Shown: positions 31,362 to 43,910 of the stretch, one piece after another | Layout: each line of letters opens with the position of its first letter | Numbering within the stretch: position 1 is the stretch's first letter | Assembly: GCF_016599715.1 (NCBI RefSeq) | Contig: NZ_CP067019.1 | Span: forward strand, 1,488,001-1,552,000 | Length of the DNA stretch: 64,000 nt | Direction: 5' to 3' | Source: Acinetobacter sp. CS-2 | Lineage (GTDB): Bacteria > Pseudomonadota > Gammaproteobacteria > Pseudomonadales > Moraxellaceae | The notes under the pieces: generated by a model | Told to the model about the DNA's origin: nothing | Database searches by the model: none | Seen by the model: only the letters and a program-made list of their open reading frames with translations | Translations under genes and position numbers: made by a program

Positions 31362-31437
31362 GGGGACTTAGCTTAGTTGGTAGAGCGCCTGCTTTGCACG
31401 CAGGAGGTCAGGAGTTCGACTCTCCTAGTCTCCACCA
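31362..31437 (+). tRNA. tRNA-Ala (TGC)
   Basis: 76 bases with acceptor GGGGACT/AGTCTCC, anticodon loop TTTGCAC (anticodon TGC) and encoded CCA, following tRNA-Ile in the spacer. Confidence 0.97.
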
Positions 31438-31837
31438 TGTATCTTCGGATGCATAATAAGCAAACGGTTAGATAGCTTATAGAGCTTAGTAAGAAAGCGG
31501 CGTATAATGCGCGGCATTGTTATTAACCTCTGTGATTTATCACAGTTTCTCGATCTGACGAAGACGAGAAAAATCATTAACAGAATATATTTGAGTTGAA
31601 ATAAATTGTTCATACTCGTTTTAAAATCGACATTAGCAGTCATTTATGACTGGTTGATGAAGATTAAGAAATGAGTTACTAGCGATTAAACTGAATCAAG
31701 CGTTTTGGTATATGAATCTAATTGAAGCTGTACAGTGCTTAAGTGCACAAACGCCAACTGTAAGAAAGTGATGAGAAATCATCATAATCTGTTGCTTATC
31801 CTACTTGTAGGGATAAACGACTGTTTGGGGTTGTATA
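31438..31837 (+). other. rRNA internal transcribed spacer after tRNA-Ala
   Basis: About 400 bases without a gene. It holds a small hairpin CTGTGATTTATCACAG and, at the end, the 5' arm of the 23S processing stem. Confidence 0.7.
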
Positions 31838-34728
<2,891 letters not shown>

Positions 34729-34905
34729 TACAACACCCAAACAGTTGTTGTATAAAGCATCAATTAATTCGATATTAAGCAAAACAGCTTGATTTAGTGA
34801 ACGCTAAAGAACAAAATACGACAGCTCAGATATACCTGTTAATGAATTCTATTTGACCAAGCATTGGCATCTAAATAAGACCAAACGCAAAGTCATAAAC
34901 AGTTG

Positions 34906-35021
34906 TGCTGGCGACCATAGCAAGAGTGAACCACCTGATCCCTTCCCGAACTCAGAAGTGAAACCTCTTAGCGCTGATGGTAGTGTGGGATTACCCATGT
35001 GAGAGTAAGTCATCGCCAGCT
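34906..35021 (+). rRNA. rrf: 5S ribosomal RNA
   Basis: About 115 bases; the ends TGCTGGCGA and TCGCCAGC pair, and the core has CCTGATCCCTTCCCGAACTC and GATGGTAGTGTGGG. It is the last gene of the operon before the terminator. Confidence 0.96.
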
Positions 35022-35030
35022 CATTATTCG

Positions 35031-35067
35031 AAAACACCCTCAGTCAAAGATTGGGGGTGTTTTTTTG
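35031..35067 (+). terminator. rRNA operon terminator
   Basis: GC-rich stem AACACCCTC/GGGGGTGTT with a run of seven T, right after 5S. Confidence 0.88.
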
Positions 35068-35251
35068 TGTGGGGGAATAAGATATATTCTTTTTAAGTAA
35101 AACTTATAGTAGTTGAGCAGATAATGTTAGATCATACTTTGTTGTATCTATATGAAAAAATTGAAAATAAATTGTTAGATTCAAAAATAATATCTACAAC
35201 TTTCTCATAATTTTTAATCCCTGTTGCACTTCATTTGAGAATCTAGGAAAT

Positions 35252-35276
35252 AATAAAAAGCCCTAAAACTGGGCTT
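35252..35276 (-). terminator. terminator of the lytic transglycosylase gene
   Basis: On the minus strand: stem AAGCCC/GGGCTT followed by T-rich sequence. Confidence 0.65.
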
Positions 35277-35294
35277 CGAATAACAATTTAGCGT

Positions 35295-35945
35295 TTATAA
35301 AGCATTTTTTAGATTCTTTTGATGTTGCTTTACCTGTTTAGCATACCGTTTACCTTGTTTACGCATTTTACGATTATTCTCATAACCTGACGGACCTACA
35401 TTATAATAGGCAAGTGCCTTCTTCCAGTTACCGGATGATTGATTATATTTAGAAAGAATATAAGTCCCACATTGGATATTACTGCTTTCATTGTATAAGT
35501 CACCTGGACAAGTTTGTTGCCAATAACGTGGAATGACTTGGGTTAATCCGACCGCCCCAGCAGGCGAAATTACAGAGTTTCTATAGCTTGATTCCTGTTG
35601 AATCATCGCAGCCAATAATATTGGATCTACATTATATTTGTCTGCACTTTGAATAATCATGGGAGAAACGCGGTTTGCAGTAGCTGGTTCAACTGAATAG
35701 GCTTTTTGTATACCTGTAGATAATTTTTCAGATCGTTTAGCAATTGAATTACTATTTAAAGAAGTACACCCGACAAAAGTGAGAGTAGTAACAATGATAG
35801 CTACGGATACGGATTTAAATGTAAATAAATGATAGTTAGATTTTTTTGAGGATAAATATGAGAAATGCTGTGTAAAAAACAAAGTCAAAAACCCAAAGTA
35901 AAATTTTATTGCAGTTATGCTAGTGGGCTGAATAGGATGAGTCAA
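35295..35945 (-). CDS. lytic transglycosylase, SLT domain, lipoprotein-like
   Basis: A 216-residue murein lytic transglycosylase. The SLT domain (about 92-200) has the catalytic glutamate in AAMIQQESSY, then SPAGAVGLTQVIP and LAYYNVGPSGY. A hydrophobic segment followed by TFVGC at about residue 60 looks like a lipobox. The first 30 residues before it are unusual, and the only ATG is at the far upstream end; a shorter TTG or GTG start cannot be excluded. The basic C-terminus (KQVKQHQKNLKNAL) is typical of small EmtA/MltC-like enzymes. Confidence 0.8.
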   Translation of the reverse strand: MTHPIQPTSITAIKFYFGFLTLFFTQHFSYLSSKKSNYHLFTFKSVSVAIIVTTLTFVGCTSLNSNSIAKRSEKLSTGIQKAYSVEPATANRVSPMIIQSADKYNVDPILLAAMIQQESSYRNSVISPAGAVGLTQVIPRYWQQTCPGDLYNESSNIQCGTYILSKYNQSSGNWKKALAYYNVGPSGYENNRKMRKQGKRYAKQVKQHQKNLKNAL

Positions 35946-36083
35946 GCACTGACATTTTGATGGATTAGATCAATGTGATAAATATTTCTCTGATCTCAAT
36001 TTATAATTAAAAATAATTCAATTATTTAAATGATAAACAAATTGTCCCATTAATTTAATGAGACTTTTCACTTAAAAATATTT

Positions 36084-36626
36084 TTAATGATCTAGTTCCT
36101 GCAAAATTGCCTGATTAAATGCAGGAATATCATCTGGAGATCGTGATGTGATTAAAGGCCAATTATTGGTATTGCATCGATGTACTTCTTTATCTAACCA
36201 TTTGGCACCCGCATTTTCCAAATCTAACCGGATACTTTTATAAGAGGTTAAATTTTTATCTTTAATTCGCTGTGCATTGATTAAGATCCAAGGACCATGG
36301 CAAATAGCAGCAATCGGTTTGGCATTATCGGTAAAGTGCTGAATAATTTTATGAGCATCTTCATTTAAGCGTAGCGTATCAGCATTTACTGTCCCTCCTG
36401 AGATGACTAAAATATCATAATCTTCTGGAGAGACTTTAGCCAAAGTTGTTTGTGGAGTGTAAGCCATTGCATGTTCTTTATCTCTCTTGACAGTTTGGAC
36501 ATCTTTTTGCTCTTCTGCAGCATGAATGACTTCAATTCCTTTAGATTGTAGAAATTCAAGGGGTTTGATCAGTTCATCTTGTTCAACACCGACATTGGAA
36601 GTTATGAATAATGCTTTTTTAGTCAT
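36084..36626 (-). CDS. DJ-1/PfpI family protein
   Basis: A 180-residue cytoplasmic protein of the PfpI/YhbO branch of DJ-1. The nucleophile elbow AAICHGPWIL (cysteine near residue 104) and VHRCNTNNWPLITSRSPDDIPAFNQAIL near the C-terminus are the family signatures. Known relatives are stress proteins with glyoxalase or deglycase-like activity; the exact role is debated. It stands alone with gaps on both sides. Confidence 0.88.
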   Translation of the reverse strand: MTKKALFITSNVGVEQDELIKPLEFLQSKGIEVIHAAEEQKDVQTVKRDKEHAMAYTPQTTLAKVSPEDYDILVISGGTVNADTLRLNEDAHKIIQHFTDNAKPIAAICHGPWILINAQRIKDKNLTSYKSIRLDLENAGAKWLDKEVHRCNTNNWPLITSRSPDDIPAFNQAILQELDH

Positions 36627-37004
36627 GTTAATGATCCTGAATCATTTAGATAAGCTTTGACATTAACAAAACGACTCAATGAAGCTGTACAATTTTTAGC
36701 TTATTCTTGTTAAGGTTTGAAAATACTAAAAAATAAGCCTCATAGCTAGATGATGCCTATTTTATCTTATGAGGGGTGATTAACTTCTATTTTAGCTTTT
36801 TGCTTATGTCGTTTATTCTTTTTATTAGGGAAACTTCCTGTTTCCTGATGCTTTTAGCATAAATTTATGACTCGATATGCTGTAGAAGTTAATAAATATT
36901 TTCAGTGTAAGTCAAAGTAGACAACAAGATATTAATTAAATCTTAATAACCCTGATGAGTTAAATGAATATGATTTTTTATATAAAACAATAAAATAAGA
37001 CCAA
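36627..37004. other. gap without recognised gene
   Basis: About 380 AT-rich bases. I see a 7-bp hairpin (CCTCATA/TATGAGG around 36737-36772) without a T-tract and nothing else of note. It should hold the promoter of the DJ-1 gene. Confidence 0.5.
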
Positions 37005-37490
37005 TTATAGTTGTTTTTCCATCCAGATTTCACAGGCATGGCTATGTCCGGTGTTTCCCTTAGGTTGATCTAAATATTGAAAACCTAATTTTTCATAAAG
37101 TTTCACTGCTTGCCAAAGTTCCTTGGTGGTTTCCAGATAACATGATTGAAAACCATGCAGCTGTGTAAACTGAAAGGCTTTTGCTAAAAGTTGTTTGGCG
37201 AAACCTAAGCCTCGAACTTCAGGCAAAAAGTACATTTTCTGAATTTCTAAAATTGTAGAATCACCCTTTAAAGGTGATAAGCCACCGCCACCCAGAATTT
37301 TACCCTGTTGATTTTCAATTACCCAGTATTGGGCATTTGATTGCTGATAAACTGTATATAAATTATCTAAAATAGGATCGGCTACAGCAAAACCAGATTC
37401 AGGAGCAAGGCCAAACTCTTTAGAAACTTCACGAATAATCTGTGCAATTTCAGCATTGTCTTGGGGTTGAATAGGTCTGATTTGGTACAT
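37005..37490 (-). CDS. GNAT-family N-acetyltransferase
   Basis: A 161-residue GNAT acetyltransferase. The acetyl-CoA motif is LPEVRGLGFAKQLLAKA (about 95-111) and motif B is KLYEKLGFQYL. Acceptor substrate is unknown. The ATG at 37490 is preferred over the TTG 9 bases upstream because the family start YQIRPIQPQD follows. Confidence 0.85.
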   Translation of the reverse strand: MYQIRPIQPQDNAEIAQIIREVSKEFGLAPESGFAVADPILDNLYTVYQQSNAQYWVIENQQGKILGGGGLSPLKGDSTILEIQKMYFLPEVRGLGFAKQLLAKAFQFTQLHGFQSCYLETTKELWQAVKLYEKLGFQYLDQPKGNTGHSHACEIWMEKQL

Positions 37491-37592
37491 AAAACTCAAT
37501 GAGTAAAATAAAAGGAGATGGATTTTTATAACGCGATATCTAATAAAAATCCATCTTTTGTCCGGTTTTATGCGTAGAAAAAAGCGACAAAT

Positions 37593-38801
37593 TTATTTTA
37601 ATTCACTGGAATTTTTGCCTAACTCACGTCGAGCAATAATCAGTTGCTGAATTTGTTGAGTACCTTCAAAAATATCAAGAATTTTTGAGTCACGTGCCCA
37701 TTTCTCTAACAATTCCTCTTCGTTATAGCCCACGCTTGCTGCAAGTTCGACACATTTTAAGGTAATTTCATTACAGATACGGCCTGCCTTGGCTTTGGAA
37801 ATGGAGGCTTCACGTGAATTTGGCTTTTTATTGTCAGCCATCCAGGCTGCTTTCATGGTGAGTAAACGAGCAGCTTCCCATTCTGCTTCCATGCGGTAAA
37901 TCTGCGCAGCAATATGCGAGCTCTGTAGATAGGGAGTCTGGTAATTTTCATTTAACTGATCTTTGAAAATTTCCTTAATTCTTTCCAATGAGGCTTTGGC
38001 ACATCCCACCGCCATAGCAGCAACCAGTGGGCGGGTATTGTCAAAAGTTTCCATAACGCCAGCAAAACCTTTGGCTACATCAATTTCAGCATGACCCAAC
38101 AAATTTTCTGCAGATACACGGCAGTCAATGAAGCTGATGACAGCCGTATCTGAGGCTTTGATGCCTAGTTTATGTTCCAGGCGTTCTACTTTCATGCCAG
38201 CTGTACCTTTAGGAACAACAAAGGATTTAATCGCAGCACGTCCGAGTTTTTTATCTAAAGTTGCCCAGACTACAACAGCATCAGCACGTTCCCCAGAGGT
38301 GACGAAAATCTTTTCACCATTTAGGATGTAATCATCACCGTCTTTTGTCGCTGTAGTACGAATGGCGGCAGAATCTGAACCACAGCCGGGTTCGGTAATG
38401 GCCATAGCTGCCCATGTGCCTTTAAAACGTTCCAGCTGTTCATCATTTGCAACTGCCGCAATGGCCGAGTTACCTAAACCTTGACGCGGCATACTGAGTA
38501 ATAAACCGGTATCGCCATAACACATTTCGATCACGCCAAGTACCGTGGACATATTAACGCCATTTTTATTTCCGACATCGGTATTACCACGTTTTCCTAC
38601 AGCAGCTCCGGCATTGATGCCTTCTCCACCATCATTCATTCCATCAATAAGGGAGGCAAACATGTCGAGTTCTTTGGGATAGCTGTGTTCGGCTTTGTCA
38701 TATTTACGTGAAATCGGGCGTAATACATTTAAAGCTGATTCATGGGCTTGATCTATCAACATTTTAAATTTTTTAGGATTTTGTAAATTCATCTGCATCA
38801 T
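37593..38801 (-). CDS. acyl-CoA dehydrogenase
   Basis: A 402-residue flavoprotein that oxidises acyl-CoA to trans-2-enoyl-CoA. It has the FAD/substrate segment MAITEPGCGSDSAAIRTTA (about 130), FVTSGERADAVVVWA, and the C-terminal FEGTQQIQQLIIARREL. Its N-terminus is Acinetobacter-type and longer than mitochondrial short-chain enzymes. It follows another acyl-CoA dehydrogenase gene by 15 bases, so they are co-transcribed. The chain-length preference is not clear from sequence. Confidence 0.93.
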   Translation of the reverse strand: MMQMNLQNPKKFKMLIDQAHESALNVLRPISRKYDKAEHSYPKELDMFASLIDGMNDGGEGINAGAAVGKRGNTDVGNKNGVNMSTVLGVIEMCYGDTGLLLSMPRQGLGNSAIAAVANDEQLERFKGTWAAMAITEPGCGSDSAAIRTTATKDGDDYILNGEKIFVTSGERADAVVVWATLDKKLGRAAIKSFVVPKGTAGMKVERLEHKLGIKASDTAVISFIDCRVSAENLLGHAEIDVAKGFAGVMETFDNTRPLVAAMAVGCAKASLERIKEIFKDQLNENYQTPYLQSSHIAAQIYRMEAEWEAARLLTMKAAWMADNKKPNSREASISKAKAGRICNEITLKCVELAASVGYNEEELLEKWARDSKILDIFEGTQQIQQLIIARRELGKNSSELK

Positions 38802-38816
38802 TCCTTATTGGATAGA

Positions 38817-40121
38817 TTAAGCATGTAAGCCTGAATGCAAGATCGCAGTGGCACGTAAGTCACGATACCAGCGCTCAACTGGATGTTCTTTGGTAAAGCC
38901 ATGGCCACCCAGAATTTGTACCCCATCAGTACCAATTTTCATGGATTTTTCAGCACAAAGTAGACGTGCTAGATAAGCCTCACGATGGAAGGGTTTTCCT
39001 GCTTCAGCCAGGCTGGCGGCATTTAAAATCAGCATGCGTATGGCATCAATTTCAATAGCCATATCTGCAATCATAAAGGCGATACTTTGGCGATGTGAAA
39101 TAGCTTCACCAAATGCAGTACGTTCATTGGCATATTGAATACAGTAAGCTTTGACTGCTTCACATGTGCCAACTGCCATAGCACACCACATTAAGTTTCC
39201 CAGATCTAAAAATGCCAGATAATCAAAGTCATCATCACCTAACAGTTCAGCAGGTGTATTATGGAATTTTAAGCTAACGGTTTCGGTTGCCTTTAGACCC
39301 ATAGCCGGACTTTTTTGAGCCGTAATACTGAGATTACGTTTAACAATAAATACTTCTGGCGAGCCATTGAGCTCAGCATTGACCAGAAACAGATCTGCAG
39401 TTTTACCTAAAATCACCAAGGTTTTTTCGCCATTAATATAGTATTGCCCATTGATTGAACTGGCTTGGGTTTTTAATTTCAGTGGATTAAATGCAGGAGT
39501 GGCTTCCTGGATGGCAAAGGTAGCGCGTATCTCGGTATCATTTGCAAAACTGGACAAATAGGTCGCCTGAACTTTTTCAGAACCCCATTGGGTAATGGCA
39601 TTAATCACGCTAAAGGTTGAAAGTAATCCGGCAGTTAAGCTGAAATCACCTTTGGCCAAATGTTCTGCAATCAAAATATTGCTTAAAATATTTTTTTCGG
39701 TGGCCACTCCACCCAAGGCTTCAGGCAAAGCATAATAATTTAGTCCCAAGTCTGTTGCATGTTGCCAAAGCATTGCAGGAAATTGTTCGTTATTGTCTGC
39801 CTGAGCTGCCAGTGGATAAAGCACTTCGGATGCAAACTGATCCATGGCATCACAGCTCATTTGCTGTTCTTCAGTCAAACTTAAATCAAAGAGTGATTTC
39901 GGTTGATTGGGCAAACGTTGCTTACTGACACCGGAGCTGGCTTTAAAAACTTTTTGGGTTTTGCTTAAGGTTTTAAAACCCATTTTTGAACTTTGATAGA
40001 GAGATTTTTCCAGAAATTTACGCAGTTTGAATTGATCCAGCATATCACTGCCGGCAATTCTGGTCATGAGGGATAGCCCAAGTCCTTGAGCCTTATTTAC
40101 CATATTGGTCATTTTTGTCAT
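38817..40121 (-). CDS. acyl-CoA dehydrogenase family protein
   Basis: A 434-residue second acyl-CoA dehydrogenase, first gene of the pair. The central domain has FAIQEATPAFNPLKLKTQA, and the C-terminus ILGGHGFTKEHPVERWYRDL, with RTAFGEAISHRQSIAFMIADM in the helical domain. A 75-residue N-terminal extension precedes the fold. In Acinetobacter these two genes occur together; they may form a heteromeric enzyme, which is an inference from the linkage. Confidence 0.9.
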   Translation of the reverse strand: MTKMTNMVNKAQGLGLSLMTRIAGSDMLDQFKLRKFLEKSLYQSSKMGFKTLSKTQKVFKASSGVSKQRLPNQPKSLFDLSLTEEQQMSCDAMDQFASEVLYPLAAQADNNEQFPAMLWQHATDLGLNYYALPEALGGVATEKNILSNILIAEHLAKGDFSLTAGLLSTFSVINAITQWGSEKVQATYLSSFANDTEIRATFAIQEATPAFNPLKLKTQASSINGQYYINGEKTLVILGKTADLFLVNAELNGSPEVFIVKRNLSITAQKSPAMGLKATETVSLKFHNTPAELLGDDDFDYLAFLDLGNLMWCAMAVGTCEAVKAYCIQYANERTAFGEAISHRQSIAFMIADMAIEIDAIRMLILNAASLAEAGKPFHREAYLARLLCAEKSMKIGTDGVQILGGHGFTKEHPVERWYRDLRATAILHSGLHA

Positions 40122-40338
40122 CCATTGGTTTTCGATTCTTTATATTTTTATGCTGACATGTGGATATCGAAATGACTATGTCATCGCTGACAATTAAAAT
40201 TGACTTGGATAAACGGTTAAAAATCAATTTAAATTTGATTAAATTATTGAATATTATTTATTTTATTATAAGTAAAACTTGGTATGAAAAATGAAAATTG
40301 ACTAGAATGACAAGACATCATTCTAGTCTTTACACAGC

Positions 40339-41712
40339 TTATAGAAAATTCGCCACCATTTTCCGTACATTGGTTTTTGCATCAATGACGGTCATGAAGG
40401 TATAAGCACCAATGAATTTACGGCTAATAAACATAAACTCTTTAGGTGGCACACTGAAATAACGCGATGCCATCGATTTGGAAGCACGTTGCATGACACG
40501 GCTATGAAGCTGGCTTTTTTTCCAGTCATAGCGCTGATTTGCATCCATCACACCTTCAGGTAAGTCTGGATTATTCATAATGCTGCTAAAGGCTTCGGTG
40601 GCTAATAAAAACACTTTAGCCATATCTGGCTTGATACTTTGCGGAATAGAATCAAAAAATTCATAACCGGTCATGGCATGAACCATTTCATCGATATTGT
40701 GATCATAACCGGCTTTGATCAGATTACGAGCGACTTTCAGCAAATGTTCATCAAACTGGCGGATGGCCCCGAAATCCAGTAATACAATCTTGTCTTGAGC
40801 TTCTGCACCATCTCCCAAGCGGACCAGATAATTGCCAAAATTTGGATCAGTCTGCATTTCACCCCATTCAAAGATCTCACGAACGGCAATCTCGAGAGAG
40901 GCCTCACCTAATTGGTTACGACGTTCTTGAGGAAGAGAGAGCATGACCGGGCTGTTGATCGGTACTCCACGCTCAAAAGTCATGCACAGCACTTGGTCGG
41001 TACAATATTCATCCACAATTTGTGGGACAATATAACGAGAATCATCTTTTAAACGTTCGGCAAAACGGCGAGTGGTCGCGGCTTCAATCTTGTAATTGAC
41101 TTCACGATGCATCATTTCACGAACTTCATCAAACCACTGATCAAATTCACGGGTTTGCGGCACCATACGGGTCAGTTTGAGCATGTTTCTAAATAGGCTC
41201 ATATCTGAATCAATCGCATCAGCGACGCCCGGATATTGGATTTTTAATACGATTTCCAAACCGTCTGAGTTGCGTGTGGCGCGGTGTACCTGGGCTAAAG
41301 AGGCTGTGCCCAAAGGTTCACGGTCTATGGTCAAATCATGCAGCTTAGAGCCGAGTTGCTGTTCCAGTTGTTGTTTGATGGCCGGCCATGCAAGTGCAAC
41401 AGTCTGATTATTTAAGGTATTTAAAGCTTGGGTAATTTCTTCAGGTAAAAAATGTTCGCCATAGAGTGCCATCATTTGCCCAATTTTCACAATCGAGCCT
41501 TTCAATTTTCCGATTTCAGAAACTAGATAGTCAGCTTGTTCCTTCATGGCTTTTTTACGTTTTTTTTCTTTTTCTGCTTCGCTTGAAAATATGGTGGTTG
41601 CACTTGATGCAGCCCAACGCGTTCCTGCGAGTAATGATGCTTTAGCGATAGATAAGCGTCGATCCATGGAAGAGGTTTTAAGTTGTTTAAGCTTATCGTT
41701 CTGATCTGACAT
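40339..41712 (-). CDS. ABC1/UbiB-family atypical kinase
   Basis: A 457-residue protein of the ABC1/ADCK/UbiB family, which regulates quinone synthesis and lipid homeostasis. Motifs seen are KxGQ in GSIVKIGQMM, LKIQYPGV with the ATP-binding lysine, DPNFGNYLV, and LLDFGAIRQF (DFG). The length and lack of C-terminal membrane helices set it apart from UbiB proper, so it is better called a UbiB paralogue. The inner ATG with AAAGGA upstream is chosen over one 24 bases earlier. Confidence 0.88.
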   Translation of the reverse strand: MSDQNDKLKQLKTSSMDRRLSIAKASLLAGTRWAASSATTIFSSEAEKEKKRKKAMKEQADYLVSEIGKLKGSIVKIGQMMALYGEHFLPEEITQALNTLNNQTVALAWPAIKQQLEQQLGSKLHDLTIDREPLGTASLAQVHRATRNSDGLEIVLKIQYPGVADAIDSDMSLFRNMLKLTRMVPQTREFDQWFDEVREMMHREVNYKIEAATTRRFAERLKDDSRYIVPQIVDEYCTDQVLCMTFERGVPINSPVMLSLPQERRNQLGEASLEIAVREIFEWGEMQTDPNFGNYLVRLGDGAEAQDKIVLLDFGAIRQFDEHLLKVARNLIKAGYDHNIDEMVHAMTGYEFFDSIPQSIKPDMAKVFLLATEAFSSIMNNPDLPEGVMDANQRYDWKKSQLHSRVMQRASKSMASRYFSVPPKEFMFISRKFIGAYTFMTVIDAKTNVRKMVANFL

Positions 41713-41912
41713 TAAACAAAATCCTTTAATCAGCAAGTCGCAGAATATTTAATTGTAACGGATATTACCGTTTATTCACGTATTAAAAAAGTTCAACATG
41801 CTGAATGGAGAGTAAATATGTTTAATTTAATTTATTTTCCATCAAAATATAATAGGGTGCTTAACTAAAATCGCTATTCAGATGGACTCAAGCTTCAATG
41901 CTGGGCTGGTAT

Positions 41913-42218
41913 TTACATCCGAAATTGAATTTTGATATCGCCTTTTTGCTGTAACAATTTTTTATTGTCTTGAATGTATTTAAAAATCATGGCCTGAACC
42001 GTATCGTGCTGAAAGCCTAGTGCATAACCTTTAACAATGACGATACTCGGCAAACTAAAAAACAGATATTTGGCATCATCTTCTGATGGGCTGCTATGAA
42101 TTGCCTGTTCTAGTAGTGTTTGTTGAAAGAATTTTTTTTCCTTCTGTACCTGTGCAGAATTGGTATCATTCCAGTAGTTTTCACGCATCGCCATTAAATT
42201 ATTGTGTTTGTAGCTCAT
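41913..42218 (-). CDS. hypothetical protein
   Basis: A 101-residue soluble protein of unknown family, with an acidic/basic N-terminal helix (KEKKFFQQTLLEQAIHSS) and a hydrophobic core FFSLPSIVIVKGYALGF. No domain recognised. It stands alone on the minus strand with 200 bases on either side. No ribosome site is strong, so the start is uncertain. Confidence 0.5.
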   Translation of the reverse strand: MSYKHNNLMAMRENYWNDTNSAQVQKEKKFFQQTLLEQAIHSSPSEDDAKYLFFSLPSIVIVKGYALGFQHDTVQAMIFKYIQDNKKLLQQKGDIKIQFRM

Positions 42219-42418
42219 AACAATAAAAATATTTTGTAGAAAAAGAATTGAAAATATATGGGGCTATTTTAGCCAGATTCAATATGCAATATGAATGATT
42301 TTTTTGAGTGGGGGAATAAATGATCGAGTTATAGGAATTTGCACATGATTGATGTAGTATCACGGCATAAACACAATAATAGTATTTGATATTAAGTCTT
42401 TTAGGGCAGGGGAATATT

Positions 42419-42784
42419 ATGCGATTAGCAATATCAGTGATGCTGAGTCTGGCTGCTTTCTGGTCAAATTCAGTTTTAGCTCAAGGCTATTCTGACGAAT
42501 ATAATAAATGTCTCAACACTTCTTATGGTGAAATTGGAACAGTCAAAAAGTGTGTCGAAAAAGAACTGAAAAATCAGGAAAAACTTTTAAATAAAGCGTA
42601 TAAGGGCTATATAAGCAAGAATGTGCTTAATCAAAGTAGTATAGAGCAACAGCATAAACTTTGGCTTAACCGTGTAGATCAAAAATGTTATTTAAAAGTA
42701 ACGTCTGCCTATATGGCCGTTAAACAATCCAAGTGTGTACTCGAAATGACAATGGAGCGTACTTACTATTACCAGACTAAATAA
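42419..42784 (+). CDS. secreted LprI-like (DUF1311) protein
   Basis: A 121-residue exported protein of the LprI/DUF1311 family; some members inhibit lysozyme. A signal peptide (MRLAISVMLSLAAFWSNSVLA) is followed by the domain with four cysteines in the pattern YNKCLN, KKCVEKEL, QKCYLK and SKCVLEM, and the HKLWLNRVDQKC core. The ATG at 42419 gives the signal peptide; an upstream in-frame start adds 11 residues. A second, longer LprI-like gene is at 47.9 kb. Confidence 0.75.
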   Translation: MRLAISVMLSLAAFWSNSVLAQGYSDEYNKCLNTSYGEIGTVKKCVEKELKNQEKLLNKAYKGYISKNVLNQSSIEQQHKLWLNRVDQKCYLKVTSAYMAVKQSKCVLEMTMERTYYYQTK

Positions 42785-42887
42785 ATTCGCCCTAGATATT
42801 TGTTTTTAATCTGGTCGAAACATTATAAAACCCCACAAAACAAGGTATCATAAGGCGTTTTAAAAATTGACCTTGGAGATGCCTTAA

Positions 42888-43898
42888 GTGGATCAACTGA
42901 CTATTAGCCCTGAACATTTACAGGAAGCCGCTGAAAACCTAAGCACAATTCGCGATTTTATCCGTTTTGGTGTTTCAGCTCTACGTCAATACGATGCACA
43001 CTTAGGTCAAGGTACAGAAGATTTTTTTGCTGAAAGTTCGGCTTTGGTTCTGCAAACACTGGCATTGGACTGGAATGCCAACCCGGAAATTTTAGATGCG
43101 AAATTGCTGCCAAGTGAAAAAGCAGAATTTATCAGCTTGCTGGAACGCCGCATTAACGAGAAAGTGCCAACCTCTTATTTATTAAATCTGGCTTATTTCT
43201 GTGGCAAACCGTTTTATGTCGATGAACGTGTACTGATTCCACGTTCTCCAATTGCCGAATTGATTAATCAGCGCTTTGCACCTTACTGCCTGGATGAACA
43301 TGGCCAGATGCGTGAAGCTTTAAACAATCTTCCTGAAAATGATCATCCACAAACACCGCGTCGCATTTTAGACATGTGTACCGGTTCAGGCTGTATTGCA
43401 ATCGCTCTGGCTTATGCATTCCCTGAATCTGAAGTGGATGCCACCGATATTTCTAAAGAAGCTTTAGAAGTGGCTTCTATTAACGCTGAACATCACAACA
43501 TGCAATATCAGGTTGCATTGATGGAATCCGACTTATTTGCAAAAATTCCTGCTGAGAATCAATATGATTTAATCGTATCTAATCCTCCGTATGTGGATGC
43601 AGAAGATATGGCGGATTTACCTGCGGAATTCTTGCATGAACCTGAGCTTGCACTTGCAGCAGGTCAGGATGGTCTGGATCTGGTGCGTAAAATGCTGGCA
43701 CAAGCAGCGGATTACCTGACTGAAGATGGCTTGATTGTCATTGAAGTGGGCAATTCTGAATGGGCGATGAAACAGAACTTTAATACTGTAGATTTCCATT
43801 GGCTCACTTTCCAGAATGGTGGTTCAGGCATTTTTGCTTTAACTGCAGAGCAGTGCCGTAAATACCGTGATTTATTTGTACAATCTGTTCAAGCATAA
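42888..43898 (+). CDS. prmB: 50S ribosomal protein L3 N5-glutamine methyltransferase
   Basis: PrmB methylates a glutamine of ribosomal protein L3. The 336-residue protein has the SAM-binding motif DMCTGSGCIAIALAYAFP (about 160-177) and the HemK-family glutamine-binding motif NPPYVDAEDMADLP. It starts with GTG and is followed 12 bases later by aroC, the conserved prmB-aroC order. The HemK relative PrmC can be confused with it, but the N-terminal YLLNLAYFCGKPFYVDERVL segment fits PrmB. Confidence 0.93.
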   Translation: MDQLTISPEHLQEAAENLSTIRDFIRFGVSALRQYDAHLGQGTEDFFAESSALVLQTLALDWNANPEILDAKLLPSEKAEFISLLERRINEKVPTSYLLNLAYFCGKPFYVDERVLIPRSPIAELINQRFAPYCLDEHGQMREALNNLPENDHPQTPRRILDMCTGSGCIAIALAYAFPESEVDATDISKEALEVASINAEHHNMQYQVALMESDLFAKIPAENQYDLIVSNPPYVDAEDMADLPAEFLHEPELALAAGQDGLDLVRKMLAQAADYLTEDGLIVIEVGNSEWAMKQNFNTVDFHWLTFQNGGSGIFALTAEQCRKYRDLFVQSVQA

Positions 43899-43910
43899 GG
43901 AGTTGTCAAC